From contig CATLGN010000117.1 in assembly GCA_949935685.1 (NCBI GenBank), positions 1 to 5,931 on the forward strand: 5,931 bases of DNA, given 5' to 3'. The position numbers and the translations under genes were made by a program. Within the stretch, counting starts at the first letter, position 1. Every line of letters begins with the position of its first letter. Below are positions 1 through 5,931 of this stretch, piece by piece. The notes below the pieces were generated by a model. That model saw nothing but the letters and a program-made list of their open reading frames with translations, ran no database searches and was not told the DNA's origin. Origin of the DNA: an uncultured Lachnospiraceae bacterium. GTDB lineage: Bacteria; Bacillota; Clostridia; Lachnospirales; Lachnospiraceae.

Positions 1-8
1 GGGTAGCA

Positions 9-1940
9 ATGGAACAGTCGATCATTTATACAAATGAGAAATGTGTGGGGTGTAATAAGTGTATTTCCGTCTGTCCGGCCATTCTGGCAAACAGAGCGGA
101 AATGGATGGCAGTCAGTCCCGGATTGTGGTTGATCAGGAAGCCTGTGTTCAGTGCGGAAGCTGTTTTGATTCGTGTGGGCACAATGCAAGGGATTATAAC
201 GATGATACGAAGGACTTTTTTCGTGATCTGGGGGCAGGAAAAAAGATTTCCGTTATTGTCGCGCCGGCGTTTCTGGCAAACTATCCGCGGGAGTATGGGC
301 GGATACTGGGTTATCTGAAGTCGAAAGGCGTAAATCATATTTACAGTGTGAGCTTTGGGGCCGACATTACGACATGGGGGTATCTGCGGTATATTACGGA
401 ACACAATTTTACCGGCGGCATTTCGCAGCCGTGTCCGGCGATCGTAAGTTATGTCGAAAAATATATTCCCGAATTGATTCCCCGCCTTGTGCCGGTACAC
501 AGTCCTATGATGTGCATGGCGATCTACATTAAAAAATATTTGAAACTGGAGGACGATCTGGCGTTCTTAAGTCCCTGTATTGCCAAAAAGACCGAGATCA
601 CGGATCCGAATACCTATGGGTATGTGAAGTATAATGTCACGTATGACCATATGATGAAAACCATCGGCAGAGCCTATGAACAGTGCGCGGAGGCCGGGGA
701 TGAAATCGGATACGGGTTCGGCTCTCTGTATCCGACGCCCGGCGGTCTGCGGGAAAATATAGAGCATTTTCTGGGGAAGGAATATCTTGTCCGCCAGATT
801 GAGGGGGAAAAGAGAGCCTATGAATTTCTGCATCAATATCTGGAACGGGTAAAAGGGAATAAACAGCTTCCGTTTATGGTGGATGCCCTGAACTGCGAGC
901 AGGGGTGTATCTACGGGACGGCTACGGAGCCGGAGCGCAATACGGAAGACGTGTTGTTTGAAATAAACCGGCTGCGCAATGACTATAAGACGAACCGGAG
1001 GAAAAAAGGATTTTCCCATAAAGAAAGCAGCCCGTGGGCAAAGAATCTGTCGCCTGCGGAGCGTCTTGCAAACTTTTATGCACAGTTTTCCATGCTGCGT
1101 CTGGAAGACTTTATGCGTTCTTATACGGACCGGCGTCTCGTGCTCAAGCAGCCTTCTCAGGCGGATAAAGACCGTATCTTTGAATCCATGTATAAGATGA
1201 CGAAAGAGGAACGGACGATGAACTGTTCCGCCTGCGGTTATCACACGTGCGAGGAGATGGTGATCGCCATTTATAACGGCGTGAATGTCAAAGACAACTG
1301 TATCCATTATGTCAAAGATGAAGTGCAGCGGGAAAAAGAATTTATCGTTCGTAAGAACGAAGAAGAACGGGAAGCGCAGCAGCGCAAAAACGAAGAGTTT
1401 CAGAGAATCTGTCTGACATTTGAACAGATGCAGGCGTCTCTCTCCGATCTTGCCGCAGGGAATCTGCAGTCGGCAAACGAAGCGACCGCCATGGCGGCGG
1501 CGGTCAGCGAGCTGAATACATATTGTCAGGCTGTGAAAGAGGAAATCGGCAAGGTTTCGCAGTTCCTGGACGAATATAAAGAGAGCAATCAGGAGATTAT
1601 CGGCGTGTCTTCCCAGACAAACCTGCTGGCATTGAACGCTTCCATCGAGGCGGCCCGGGCAGGCGAAGCGGGAAGGGGATTTGCCGTGATCGCGGAGGAG
1701 GTCAGAACGCTGTCCGACAATACCAAGCAACTGATCGAGCGCAACAACGCCAATGGCAATGAGTTGATTCCCGCTATCAATCAGTGTATCGAAGACATCA
1801 ATAAGATTGTCGGCACCGTTCGCAACTTTAACGAAAAGATTACGACGATCGCCGCCAGTGCGGAGGAGATTTCCGCACAGAACGATGTGATTTCCGGCAT
1901 GGCAACGGAGCTGCAGGAGAGCATGCATCAGCTCGTGTAA
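9..1940 (+). CDS. Sensory [FeFe]-hydrogenase / chemoreceptor (MCP) fusion protein
   Basis: A 643-residue soluble protein probably sensing H2 or redox state and signalling through a chemotaxis-type CheA/CheW complex (inferred). Domains in order: two [4Fe-4S] motifs (C12, C15, C18, C22 and C46, C49, C52, C56); an H-cluster domain at about 78-310 with loop motifs SQPCP (C142), SPCIAKK (C190) and NCEQGC (C296, C300); a CX2CX4CX16C cluster motif (C406, C409, C414, C431); a charged coiled coil from about 436; and an MCP hairpin whose tip contains [17 protein letters not shown] (starting at Q536). All four H-cluster cysteines are kept. The proton-relay cysteine of catalytic enzymes (TSCCP) is Pro141, and the methionines of the MPC and MAC motifs are Ser188 and Leu294, which is typical of sensory rather than catalytic enzymes. 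I see no membrane segment, HAMP, PAS, kinase or CheR-tether pentapeptide. E619/E620 in AASAEEISA is a near match to a methylation site. The start sits just ahead of the first cluster motif; GGG at 1-3 may be the end of its ribosome binding site. The fusion architecture is clear; the signal and output are inferred. Confidence 0.93.
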   Translation: MEQSIIYTNEKCVGCNKCISVCPAILANRAEMDGSQSRIVVDQEACVQCGSCFDSCGHNARDYNDDTKDFFRDLGAGKKISVIVAPAFLANYPREYGRILGYLKSKGVNHIYSVSFGADITTWGYLRYITEHNFTGGISQPCPAIVSYVEKYIPELIPRLVPVHSPMMCMAIYIKKYLKLEDDLAFLSPCIAKKTEITDPNTYGYVKYNVTYDHMMKTIGRAYEQCAEAGDEIGYGFGSLYPTPGGLRENIEHFLGKEYLVRQIEGEKRAYEFLHQYLERVKGNKQLPFMVDALNCEQGCIYGTATEPERNTEDVLFEINRLRNDYKTNRRKKGFSHKESSPWAKNLSPAERLANFYAQFSMLRLEDFMRSYTDRRLVLKQPSQADKDRIFESMYKMTKEERTMNCSACGYHTCEEMVIAIYNGVNVKDNCIHYVKDEVQREKEFIVRKNEEEREAQQRKNEEFQRICLTFEQMQASLSDLAAGNLQSANEATAMAAAVSELNTYCQAVKEEIGKVSQFLDEYKESNQEIIGVSSQTNLLALNASIEAARAGEAGRGFAVIAEEVRTLSDNTKQLIERNNANGNELIPAINQCIEDINKIVGTVRNFNEKITTIAASAEEISAQNDVISGMATELQESMHQLV

Positions 1941-1969
1941 AAAGAACCCCGCATTTCCTGTGGAATGAA

Positions 1970-1999
1970 AAAGGGAGCCGACGGTGTTCGGTTCCTTTT
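1970..1999 (+). terminator. Terminator-like hairpin between the sensor gene and hydE
   Basis: The arms at 1970-1981 and 1988-1999 form a continuous 12-bp stem, with two G-U pairs, around a 6-base loop (CGGTGT). The descending arm ends in TTTT followed by A, so it resembles a Rho-independent terminator, with the A-U pairs at the base doubling as a short U-tract. It lies 30 bases after the sensor stop codon. The U-tract is short, and I see no convincing promoter in the 46 bases between the hairpin and hydE, so partial termination or an mRNA-processing/stability role is as likely as a full stop. Confidence 0.6.
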
Positions 2000-2004
2000 A
2001 GCAT

Positions 2005-2023
2005 CCTCCTGGAAATCAGGCGG
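2005..2023 (+). promoter_or_regulatory. Small hairpin in the hydE leader
   Basis: CCTCCTG at 2005-2011 can pair with CAGGCGG at 2017-2023, with one mismatch and a 5-base loop. The left arm begins with CCTCCT, which could instead pair with the hydE ribosome binding site AGGTGG at 2031-2036, again with one mismatch. Such alternative pairing could tune hydE translation, but in a G+C-rich leader this may be chance. This is a weak call resting only on complementarity. Confidence 0.25.
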
Positions 2024-2030
2024 CGGAGAC

Positions 2031-2036
2031 AGGTGG
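2031..2036 (+). promoter_or_regulatory. Ribosome binding site supporting the GTG start of hydE
   Basis: AGGTGG lies 9 bases ahead of the GTG at 2046, an ideal spacing. The next in-frame ATG, at 2058 (codon 5), would be 21 bases from this site and has no better one of its own. The site therefore favours the GTG start. Confidence 0.6.
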
Positions 2037-2045
2037 TAAGAGAGC

Positions 2046-3107
2046 GTGGGATATGGGATGCGCAGGAAAGAGGCGATTGACCGGCTGGAAGAAAGCGGGC
2101 ATTTGGAACGGGAGGAGTGGGTAAGGCTTCTGGCCGATTATGACGAGACAGACCGGCTGTATGCGGCCGAAAAGGCAAGGGCGATAGCCGACCGGCATTT
2201 TGGAAACCGAATTTACATCCGGGGCCTGATAGAGTTTACGAGTTATTGCAGAAATGACTGTTATTATTGCGGGCTGCGCCGAAGCAACAAAAAGGCGGCG
2301 CGGTTTCGTCTGACGGAAGAAACGATACTGGCATGCTGCGAAACGGGGTATAAACTGGGATTTCGTACATTTGTCCTGCAGGGCGGGGAGGATGCCGGGT
2401 TTTCGGATGAGCGGCTGTGCGCATTGATCGGCGGGATCAGGGAACGCTGGCCCGACTGTGCGCTGACGCTGTCCGTCGGCGAGCGGGAAGCGGATGCATA
2501 CCGCAGATTTTATGAGGCGGGAGCAGACCGGTATCTGCTGCGTCATGAGACGGCGGATACGGTTCATTACGGCAAGCTGCATCCGCCGGCGATGTCGCTG
2601 GAAAACCGGATAGCCTGTCTGGATACCCTGAAGGCCATCGGGTATCAGACCGGCTGCGGATTTATGGTCGGTTCTCCGGGACAGACGCCGGAGACATTGG
2701 CTGCCGATATGATGCTGATTGAGAGGCTGCATCCACATATGGTGGGCATCGGCCCGTTCCTCCCGCATAAGGACACGCCCTTTGGAGGGGAGTGTGCGGG
2801 AAGTGATACGCTGACGCTGTTTCTCTTAAGTCTGGTGCGGATTATGGAAAAAAACGTGCTTCTGCCGGCGACGACGGCGCTCGGAACCATCCGGCCGGAC
2901 GGGCGGGAGGCGGGGATACTGGCGGGAGCCAATGTCGTGATGCCCAACCTTTCACCGGCAGGCGTCAGAGAAAAGTATGCTTTGTATGACCATAAAAAGT
3001 GTACGGGCGCGGAGGCGGCTGAGGGGATTGCCGGGCTGCGGGAACGGATGAAGCGGCTTGGATATGAGATCGTATCCGGGCGCGGAGACTGGAAGGAGTG
3101 TCAATAG
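2046..3107 (+). CDS. hydE: [FeFe]-hydrogenase maturase HydE, radical SAM enzyme
   Basis: HydE is a cytoplasmic radical S-adenosylmethionine enzyme of H-cluster assembly. In current models it acts on the Fe(CO)2(CN)-cysteine product of HydG to build part of the 2Fe subcluster. The 353-residue length fits the family (about 350). The radical SAM motif CRNDCYYC supplies C68, C72 and C75 in the CX3CX2C spacing, close to the N-terminus as expected for HydE. Other family-like segments include LQGGED, LSVGERE and LLRHET. The second, C-terminal cluster motif (CX7CX2C) found in some HydE proteins is absent: only its first cysteine, in KKCTG, seems to remain. That site is known to vary and to be dispensable. 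The gene starts with GTG, chosen because of its ribosome binding site; an ATG at codon 5 is the alternative. It ends 3 bases before hydG, so the two are probably translationally coupled. The family call is secure; the exact start is less so. Confidence 0.93.
   Translation: MGYGMRRKEAIDRLEESGHLEREEWVRLLADYDETDRLYAAEKARAIADRHFGNRIYIRGLIEFTSYCRNDCYYCGLRRSNKKAARFRLTEETILACCETGYKLGFRTFVLQGGEDAGFSDERLCALIGGIRERWPDCALTLSVGEREADAYRRFYEAGADRYLLRHETADTVHYGKLHPPAMSLENRIACLDTLKAIGYQTGCGFMVGSPGQTPETLAADMMLIERLHPHMVGIGPFLPHKDTPFGGECAGSDTLTLFLLSLVRIMEKNVLLPATTALGTIRPDGREAGILAGANVVMPNLSPAGVREKYALYDHKKCTGAEAAEGIAGLRERMKRLGYEIVSGRGDWKECQ
3093..3098 (+). promoter_or_regulatory. Ribosome binding site of hydG, inside the end of hydE
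   Basis: AAGGAG overlaps the last codons of hydE and lies 12 bases before the ATG at 3111, which is slightly far. A second candidate, GGAG at 3113-3116, lies 6 bases before an in-frame ATG at 3123 (codon 5). Either start may be used, and the protein would differ by four residues. Confidence 0.55.
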
Positions 3108-3110
3108 ACG

Positions 3111-4550
3111 ATGGAGTGTGAAATGGAATACGAATATAATAAAATGTCCCGGAAGGCGGAAGAATTTATTAACGACCGGGAAATTCAGGAGACAATGGCA
3201 TATGCCAGAGAACATAAATCGGACCGTGCGCTGATTTTTTCCCTTTTGGAGCGCGCACGGGATTGTAAGGGGCTGTCGCACAGAGAGGCGGCGGTGCTGC
3301 TGGAATGCGATATTCCCGAGGCGAATGCGGCGCTGCAGGATCTGGCGATGGAGATTAAGCAAAAGTTGTATGGAAATCGTATCGTTATGTTTGCGCCGTT
3401 GTACCTGTCCAATTATTGCGTCAACGGTTGTACCTATTGTCCGTATCACCGGCAGAACGGGCATATCAGGAGAAAAAAACTCACGCAGGAGGAGATACGC
3501 CGGGAAGTGATCGCGCTGCAGGATATGGGACACAAACGGCTGGCCATTGAGTCCGGTGAAGATCCGGTGAATAACCCGATCGAATATATTCTGGAGAGCA
3601 TTGACACGATCTACGGTATCCGGCACCGCAACGGCGCGATCCGGCGGGTGAATGTGAATATCGCGGCGACGACGGTGGAAAATTATCGCAGACTGAAAGA
3701 GGCCGGTATCGGCACATATATTCTGTTTCAGGAGACATATCATAAAAAATCTTATGAACTGCTGCATCCGGCCGGGCCGAAGCATGATTATGCCTACCAC
3801 ACGGAAGCCATGGACCGGGCGATGGAAGGCGGTATTGATGACGTGGGCATCGGCGTGCTTTTCGGACTGGAGATGTACCGCTATGATTTTATCGGGCTTT
3901 TGATGCACGCGGAACATCTGGAAGCCTGTCAGGGGGTGGGGCCGCACACGATCAGCGTTCCCCGGGTGTGCCCGGCGGACGATATTGACAGAGCCGATTT
4001 TACCAATGCGGTTCCCGACGCAATATTCGAAAAGATCGTGGCGCTGATTCGAATCGCCGTGCCGTATACGGGGATGATTATTTCCACAAGGGAGTCGCGC
4101 GCATCGAGAGAACGGGTGCTGCGCCTCGGCATTTCCCAGATCAGCGGCGGTTCCCGGACGAGTGTCGGCGGCTATGTGGAGGAAGAACCGGAGGCGGAAA
4201 ATTCCGCGCAGTTTGACGTAAGCGACAGGCGGTCTCTCGACGAGGTGGTGGACTGGCTGATCGGTCTCGGCTATGTTCCAAGCTTCTGCACGGCCTGCTA
4301 CCGGGAAGGGCGCACCGGCGACCGTTTTATGACGCTGTGCAAATCGGGCCAGATCGCCAACTGCTGTCATCCGAATGCGCTGATGACATTGAAAGAGTAT
4401 CTGGTGGATTATGCGTCGGCGGAAACCAAAGCGGCCGGAGAGGCTTTGATTGCACGGGAGCTTACGAATATCCCGAATCCGGTTGTCCGGCAGAAAGCGG
4501 CGGCGTATATAGCGCAGATCGAGGGCGGCGAACGGGATTTCCGGTTTTGA
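3111..4550 (+). CDS. hydG: [FeFe]-hydrogenase maturase HydG, tyrosine lyase
   Basis: HydG is a radical SAM enzyme that cleaves tyrosine to p-cresol and a dehydroglycine fragment, which becomes CO and cyanide bound to an iron on the auxiliary cluster. The product is the iron synthon for the H-cluster. The 479-residue protein has the radical SAM motif CVNGCTYC (C103, C107, C110) and, near the C-terminus, the HydG-specific CX2CX22C motif (C393, C396, C419), which binds the auxiliary cluster. The latter separates HydG from the related thiamine enzyme ThiH. Family segments GPHTISVPR and ISQISGGSRTS are also present. The His ligand of the extra iron cannot be placed with certainty by eye; H279 in GPHTIS is a candidate. 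Length is close to the usual 470 or so, and the first four residues may not be translated if ATG 3123 is used. It follows hydE by 3 bases and precedes hydF by 34, in one operon. All visible cluster ligands are intact, so the enzyme should be functional. Confidence 0.95.
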   Translation: MECEMEYEYNKMSRKAEEFINDREIQETMAYAREHKSDRALIFSLLERARDCKGLSHREAAVLLECDIPEANAALQDLAMEIKQKLYGNRIVMFAPLYLSNYCVNGCTYCPYHRQNGHIRRKKLTQEEIRREVIALQDMGHKRLAIESGEDPVNNPIEYILESIDTIYGIRHRNGAIRRVNVNIAATTVENYRRLKEAGIGTYILFQETYHKKSYELLHPAGPKHDYAYHTEAMDRAMEGGIDDVGIGVLFGLEMYRYDFIGLLMHAEHLEACQGVGPHTISVPRVCPADDIDRADFTNAVPDAIFEKIVALIRIAVPYTGMIISTRESRASRERVLRLGISQISGGSRTSVGGYVEEEPEAENSAQFDVSDRRSLDEVVDWLIGLGYVPSFCTACYREGRTGDRFMTLCKSGQIANCCHPNALMTLKEYLVDYASAETKAAGEALIARELTNIPNPVVRQKAAAYIAQIEGGERDFRF

Positions 4551-4568
4551 TGCGGACCGATGATACAG

Positions 4569-4574
4569 AGGAGG
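4569..4574 (+). promoter_or_regulatory. Consensus ribosome binding site of hydF
   Basis: A perfect AGGAGG lies 10 bases before the ATG at 4585, within the 34-base hydG-hydF gap. It fixes the hydF start and suggests hydF is translated independently rather than by coupling. Confidence 0.75.
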
Positions 4575-4584
4575 AGAGCGGACA

Positions 4585-5793
4585 ATGGGCTTACAGGAAA
4601 CACCTTCGGCAAACCGGATACACATTGGATTTTTCGGCAGGCGCAACAGCGGAAAGTCTTCGCTGTTGAACGCTTTCTGCGGGCAGTCGGTGTCGATTGT
4701 ATCCGCGCAGGCGGGGACGACGACGGATCCGGTCAGCAAGCCGATGGAGATACACGGACTTGGCCCCTGCGTCCTGATCGATACGGCGGGCTTTGACGAT
4801 ACCGGAGATCTGGGGCAGAGCCGGGTGGAACGCACGGAGCGGGCGGCGGAAAAGACGGAGATCGCGCTGCTCTTGTGCGGCGGAGACGCTGCGGCAGCGG
4901 ATATTTCTCTGGATTTGGAAACGGCATGGCATGCGTATTTCCGGGAGCATAAGATTCCGGTGATTCCGGTTGTCAGCAAGGGCGATCTGCCGGCGTATGC
5001 ACAGGCCGTGGCCGGAGCTGTGACGGACTGTCTGGGTGAGACGCCCGTTATCGTCAGCGCGAAAACGGGCGAGGGTCTGCAGGAGCTGCGGGAGCGGCTG
5101 CTGCGCGCGCTGCCGGAAGGGTATGGAAACCGGAGTATCACCGGGGATCTGGTACAGGCGGGCGATGTGGCGCTCCTTGTGATGCCGCAGGATATACAGG
5201 CGCCTGCGGGACGGCTGATTCTGCCGCAGGTGCAGACGATCCGGGAGCTGCTCGATAAGAAATGCATGGTGATGAGCGTGACGACCGACGGACTGGACGA
5301 TGCGCTGGCTGCGCTGCAGGCGCCGCCGAAGCTGATTATCACGGATTCCCAGGCATTTCGGACAGTCAGCGGCAAAAAGCCGCCGGAAAGCCTTTTGACT
5401 TCTTTTTCCGTATTGTTTGCGGCACAGAAGGGGGATATTGCATATTATAAAGACAGCGCGGAAGCGATCGGCAGACTGACGGAGCGCTCCCGGGTATTGA
5501 TCGCGGAATGCTGTACCCACGCGCCGCTGGAGGAGGACATCGGCAGGGTGAAGCTGCCCCGGATGCTGCGGCAGCGGTGCGGCGGGGGCCTGACGGTGGA
5601 GATTGTCAGCGGCACAGACTTTCCGGCGGATCTGTCGGGATATGATTTGATTATTCAGTGCGGCGCGTGTATGTTTAACCGCCGATATGTGATGTCGCGG
5701 GTGGAACGCGCCAGAAGTCAGGGGGTACCCATGACCAACTATGGCGTGGCGATTGCATGGCTTGCCGGGATTCTGGACAGCGTATCGGTATAG
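4585..5793 (+). CDS. hydF: [FeFe]-hydrogenase maturase HydF, GTPase and cluster scaffold
   Basis: HydF is a cytoplasmic GTPase and scaffold on which the 2Fe subcluster is assembled or carried before transfer to apo-hydrogenase. The 402-residue length is normal. The N-terminal GTPase domain (about 10-170) shows G1 GRRNSGKS (18-25), G2 in AGTTTD (about 43-48), G3 DTAG (66-69) and G5 SAK (158-160). The G4 element, normally NKxD, reads SKGD (131-134), so the base-recognising Asn is replaced by Ser. A middle domain, about 175-265, corresponds to the family's dimerisation domain. The C-terminal cluster domain has C310-x-H312 and C359-x2-C362 with the expected spacing. The residue before C359 is Gln358, where the common family motif has His (HCxxC), so the exchangeable His ligand is missing; the three cysteines and the CxH His remain. 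The start is fixed by AGGAGG 10 bases upstream. It is the last recognised gene of the maturase set. Confidence 0.95.
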   Translation: MGLQETPSANRIHIGFFGRRNSGKSSLLNAFCGQSVSIVSAQAGTTTDPVSKPMEIHGLGPCVLIDTAGFDDTGDLGQSRVERTERAAEKTEIALLLCGGDAAAADISLDLETAWHAYFREHKIPVIPVVSKGDLPAYAQAVAGAVTDCLGETPVIVSAKTGEGLQELRERLLRALPEGYGNRSITGDLVQAGDVALLVMPQDIQAPAGRLILPQVQTIRELLDKKCMVMSVTTDGLDDALAALQAPPKLIITDSQAFRTVSGKKPPESLLTSFSVLFAAQKGDIAYYKDSAEAIGRLTERSRVLIAECCTHAPLEEDIGRVKLPRMLRQRCGGGLTVEIVSGTDFPADLSGYDLIIQCGACMFNRRYVMSRVERARSQGVPMTNYGVAIAWLAGILDSVSV

Positions 5794-5820
5794 CGCTCTG
5801 ACGATGGCCTGACGGATGCA

Positions 5821-5826
5821 GGGGAG
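5821..5826 (+). promoter_or_regulatory. Ribosome binding site of the gene after hydF
   Basis: GGGGAG lies 9 bases before the ATG at 5836. It supports a real gene start in the 42-base gap after hydF. I see no terminator hairpin in that gap, so this gene is probably cotranscribed with hydF. Confidence 0.55.
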
Positions 5827-5835
5827 AGAAAGCAT

Positions 5836-5931
5836 ATGGAAAAGAAAGCAGAATGGGAAGTGGGCGGATTTCAGTTCGGCTCGGAAAAGGATGCCGCGCT
5901 GGCCAGAGCCGAGGAGGAAAAGATAGCGTAT
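5836..5931 (+). CDS. Start of an unrecognised protein, cut by the window end
   Basis: There are 32 open codons, with no stop, from an ATG that has a good ribosome binding site. The residues visible begin MEKKAEWEVGGFQFGSEKD and continue as a charged, Ala/Glu-rich, probably helical segment ending in KIAY. The stretch is hydrophilic, with no signal peptide or membrane segment in the visible part. The opening, a GGFQFGSEKDA-type element before a Glu/Lys/Ala helix, vaguely resembles small uncharacterised proteins of Lachnospiraceae, but this is an impression from memory and too short to assign. Its position 42 bases after hydF with no terminator suggests cotranscription with the maturases; any role in hydrogenase biology is speculation. 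Confidence 0.7.
   Translation, partial: MEKKAEWEVGGFQFGSEKDAALARAEEEKIAY

Noticed and set aside
930..1217. Possible PAS domain between the H-cluster domain and the C-terminal Fe-S motif
   Set aside because: The segment (residues about 308-403) is a charged linker plus a helical stretch around [13 protein letters not shown] see no PAS-like pattern, and it is short for one with linkers.
1484..1505. Inverted repeat GACCGCC / GGCGGTC with a CCGCCATGGCGG palindrome at its left side
   Set aside because: It lies inside the coding region for an Ala-rich stretch (MAAAV), where repeated GCG/GCC codons generate such symmetry by chance.
567..1928. 453-codon minus-strand open frame opposite the sensor gene
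   Set aside because: It is a shadow of the hydrogenase-MCP gene; no domain, ribosome binding site or context supports it.
3111..4550. Thiamine-synthesis tyrosine lyase ThiH instead of HydG
   Set aside because: The C-terminal CX2CX22C auxiliary cluster motif and the hydE/hydF neighbours are specific to HydG.
2952..5375. Very long open frame on the minus strand (807 codons) opposite hydG and hydF
   Set aside because: It lies antisense to genes with complete, correctly spaced catalytic motifs. Its translation is Arg/Ser/Pro/His-rich without recognisable domains, and it is explained by codon bias of the + strand genes.
4591..5835. 414-codon minus-strand open frame opposite hydF
   Set aside because: It covers all of hydF in antisense, is rich in Arg, His and Gln, and has no recognisable motif.
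5794..5835. Terminator or promoter after hydF
   Set aside because: No stem followed by a T-run and no credible -10/-35 pair is visible in these 42 bases; only a ribosome binding site is supported.

Overview
This window is a compact one-strand operon fragment for an [FeFe]-hydrogenase system, most likely from an anaerobic Clostridia-class Firmicute (probably Lachnospiraceae-like). That assignment is an inference from the protein style, the strong purine-rich ribosome binding sites, the tight hydE-hydG-hydF order and the moderate G+C; no 16S or marker gene is present.

Layout, all on the + strand: (1) 9-1940, a 643-residue soluble fusion protein made of two ferredoxin-type [4Fe-4S] motifs, an [FeFe]-hydrogenase H-cluster domain of the sensory (group C/D-like) kind, an extra CX2CX4CX16C iron-sulfur motif, a charged coiled-coil linker and a chemoreceptor (MCP) signalling hairpin. 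(2) 1941-2045, an intergenic stretch with a 12-bp terminator-like hairpin, a second small hairpin and the ribosome binding site of the next gene. (3) 2046-3107 hydE, 3111-4550 hydG and 4585-5793 hydF, the complete set of three dedicated H-cluster maturases. (4) 5836-5931, the first 32 codons of an unrecognised gene that runs off the window.

Working model: HydG makes an Fe(CO)2(CN) synthon from tyrosine, HydE processes it, HydF assembles and carries the 2Fe subcluster, and the finished cluster is inserted into hydrogenase apo-proteins. The only hydrogenase in the window is the MCP fusion, which keeps the four H-cluster cysteines but has lost the usual proton-relay cysteine and both active-site methionines. 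It therefore looks like an H2 (or redox) sensor feeding a CheA/CheW-type pathway rather than a bulk catalyst. It has no membrane segment, HAMP or PAS domain. Sensory [FeFe] hydrogenases are a known class; a cytoplasmic hydrogenase-chemoreceptor joined to its own maturation genes is the most unusual thing here, and its output is untested in this sequence.
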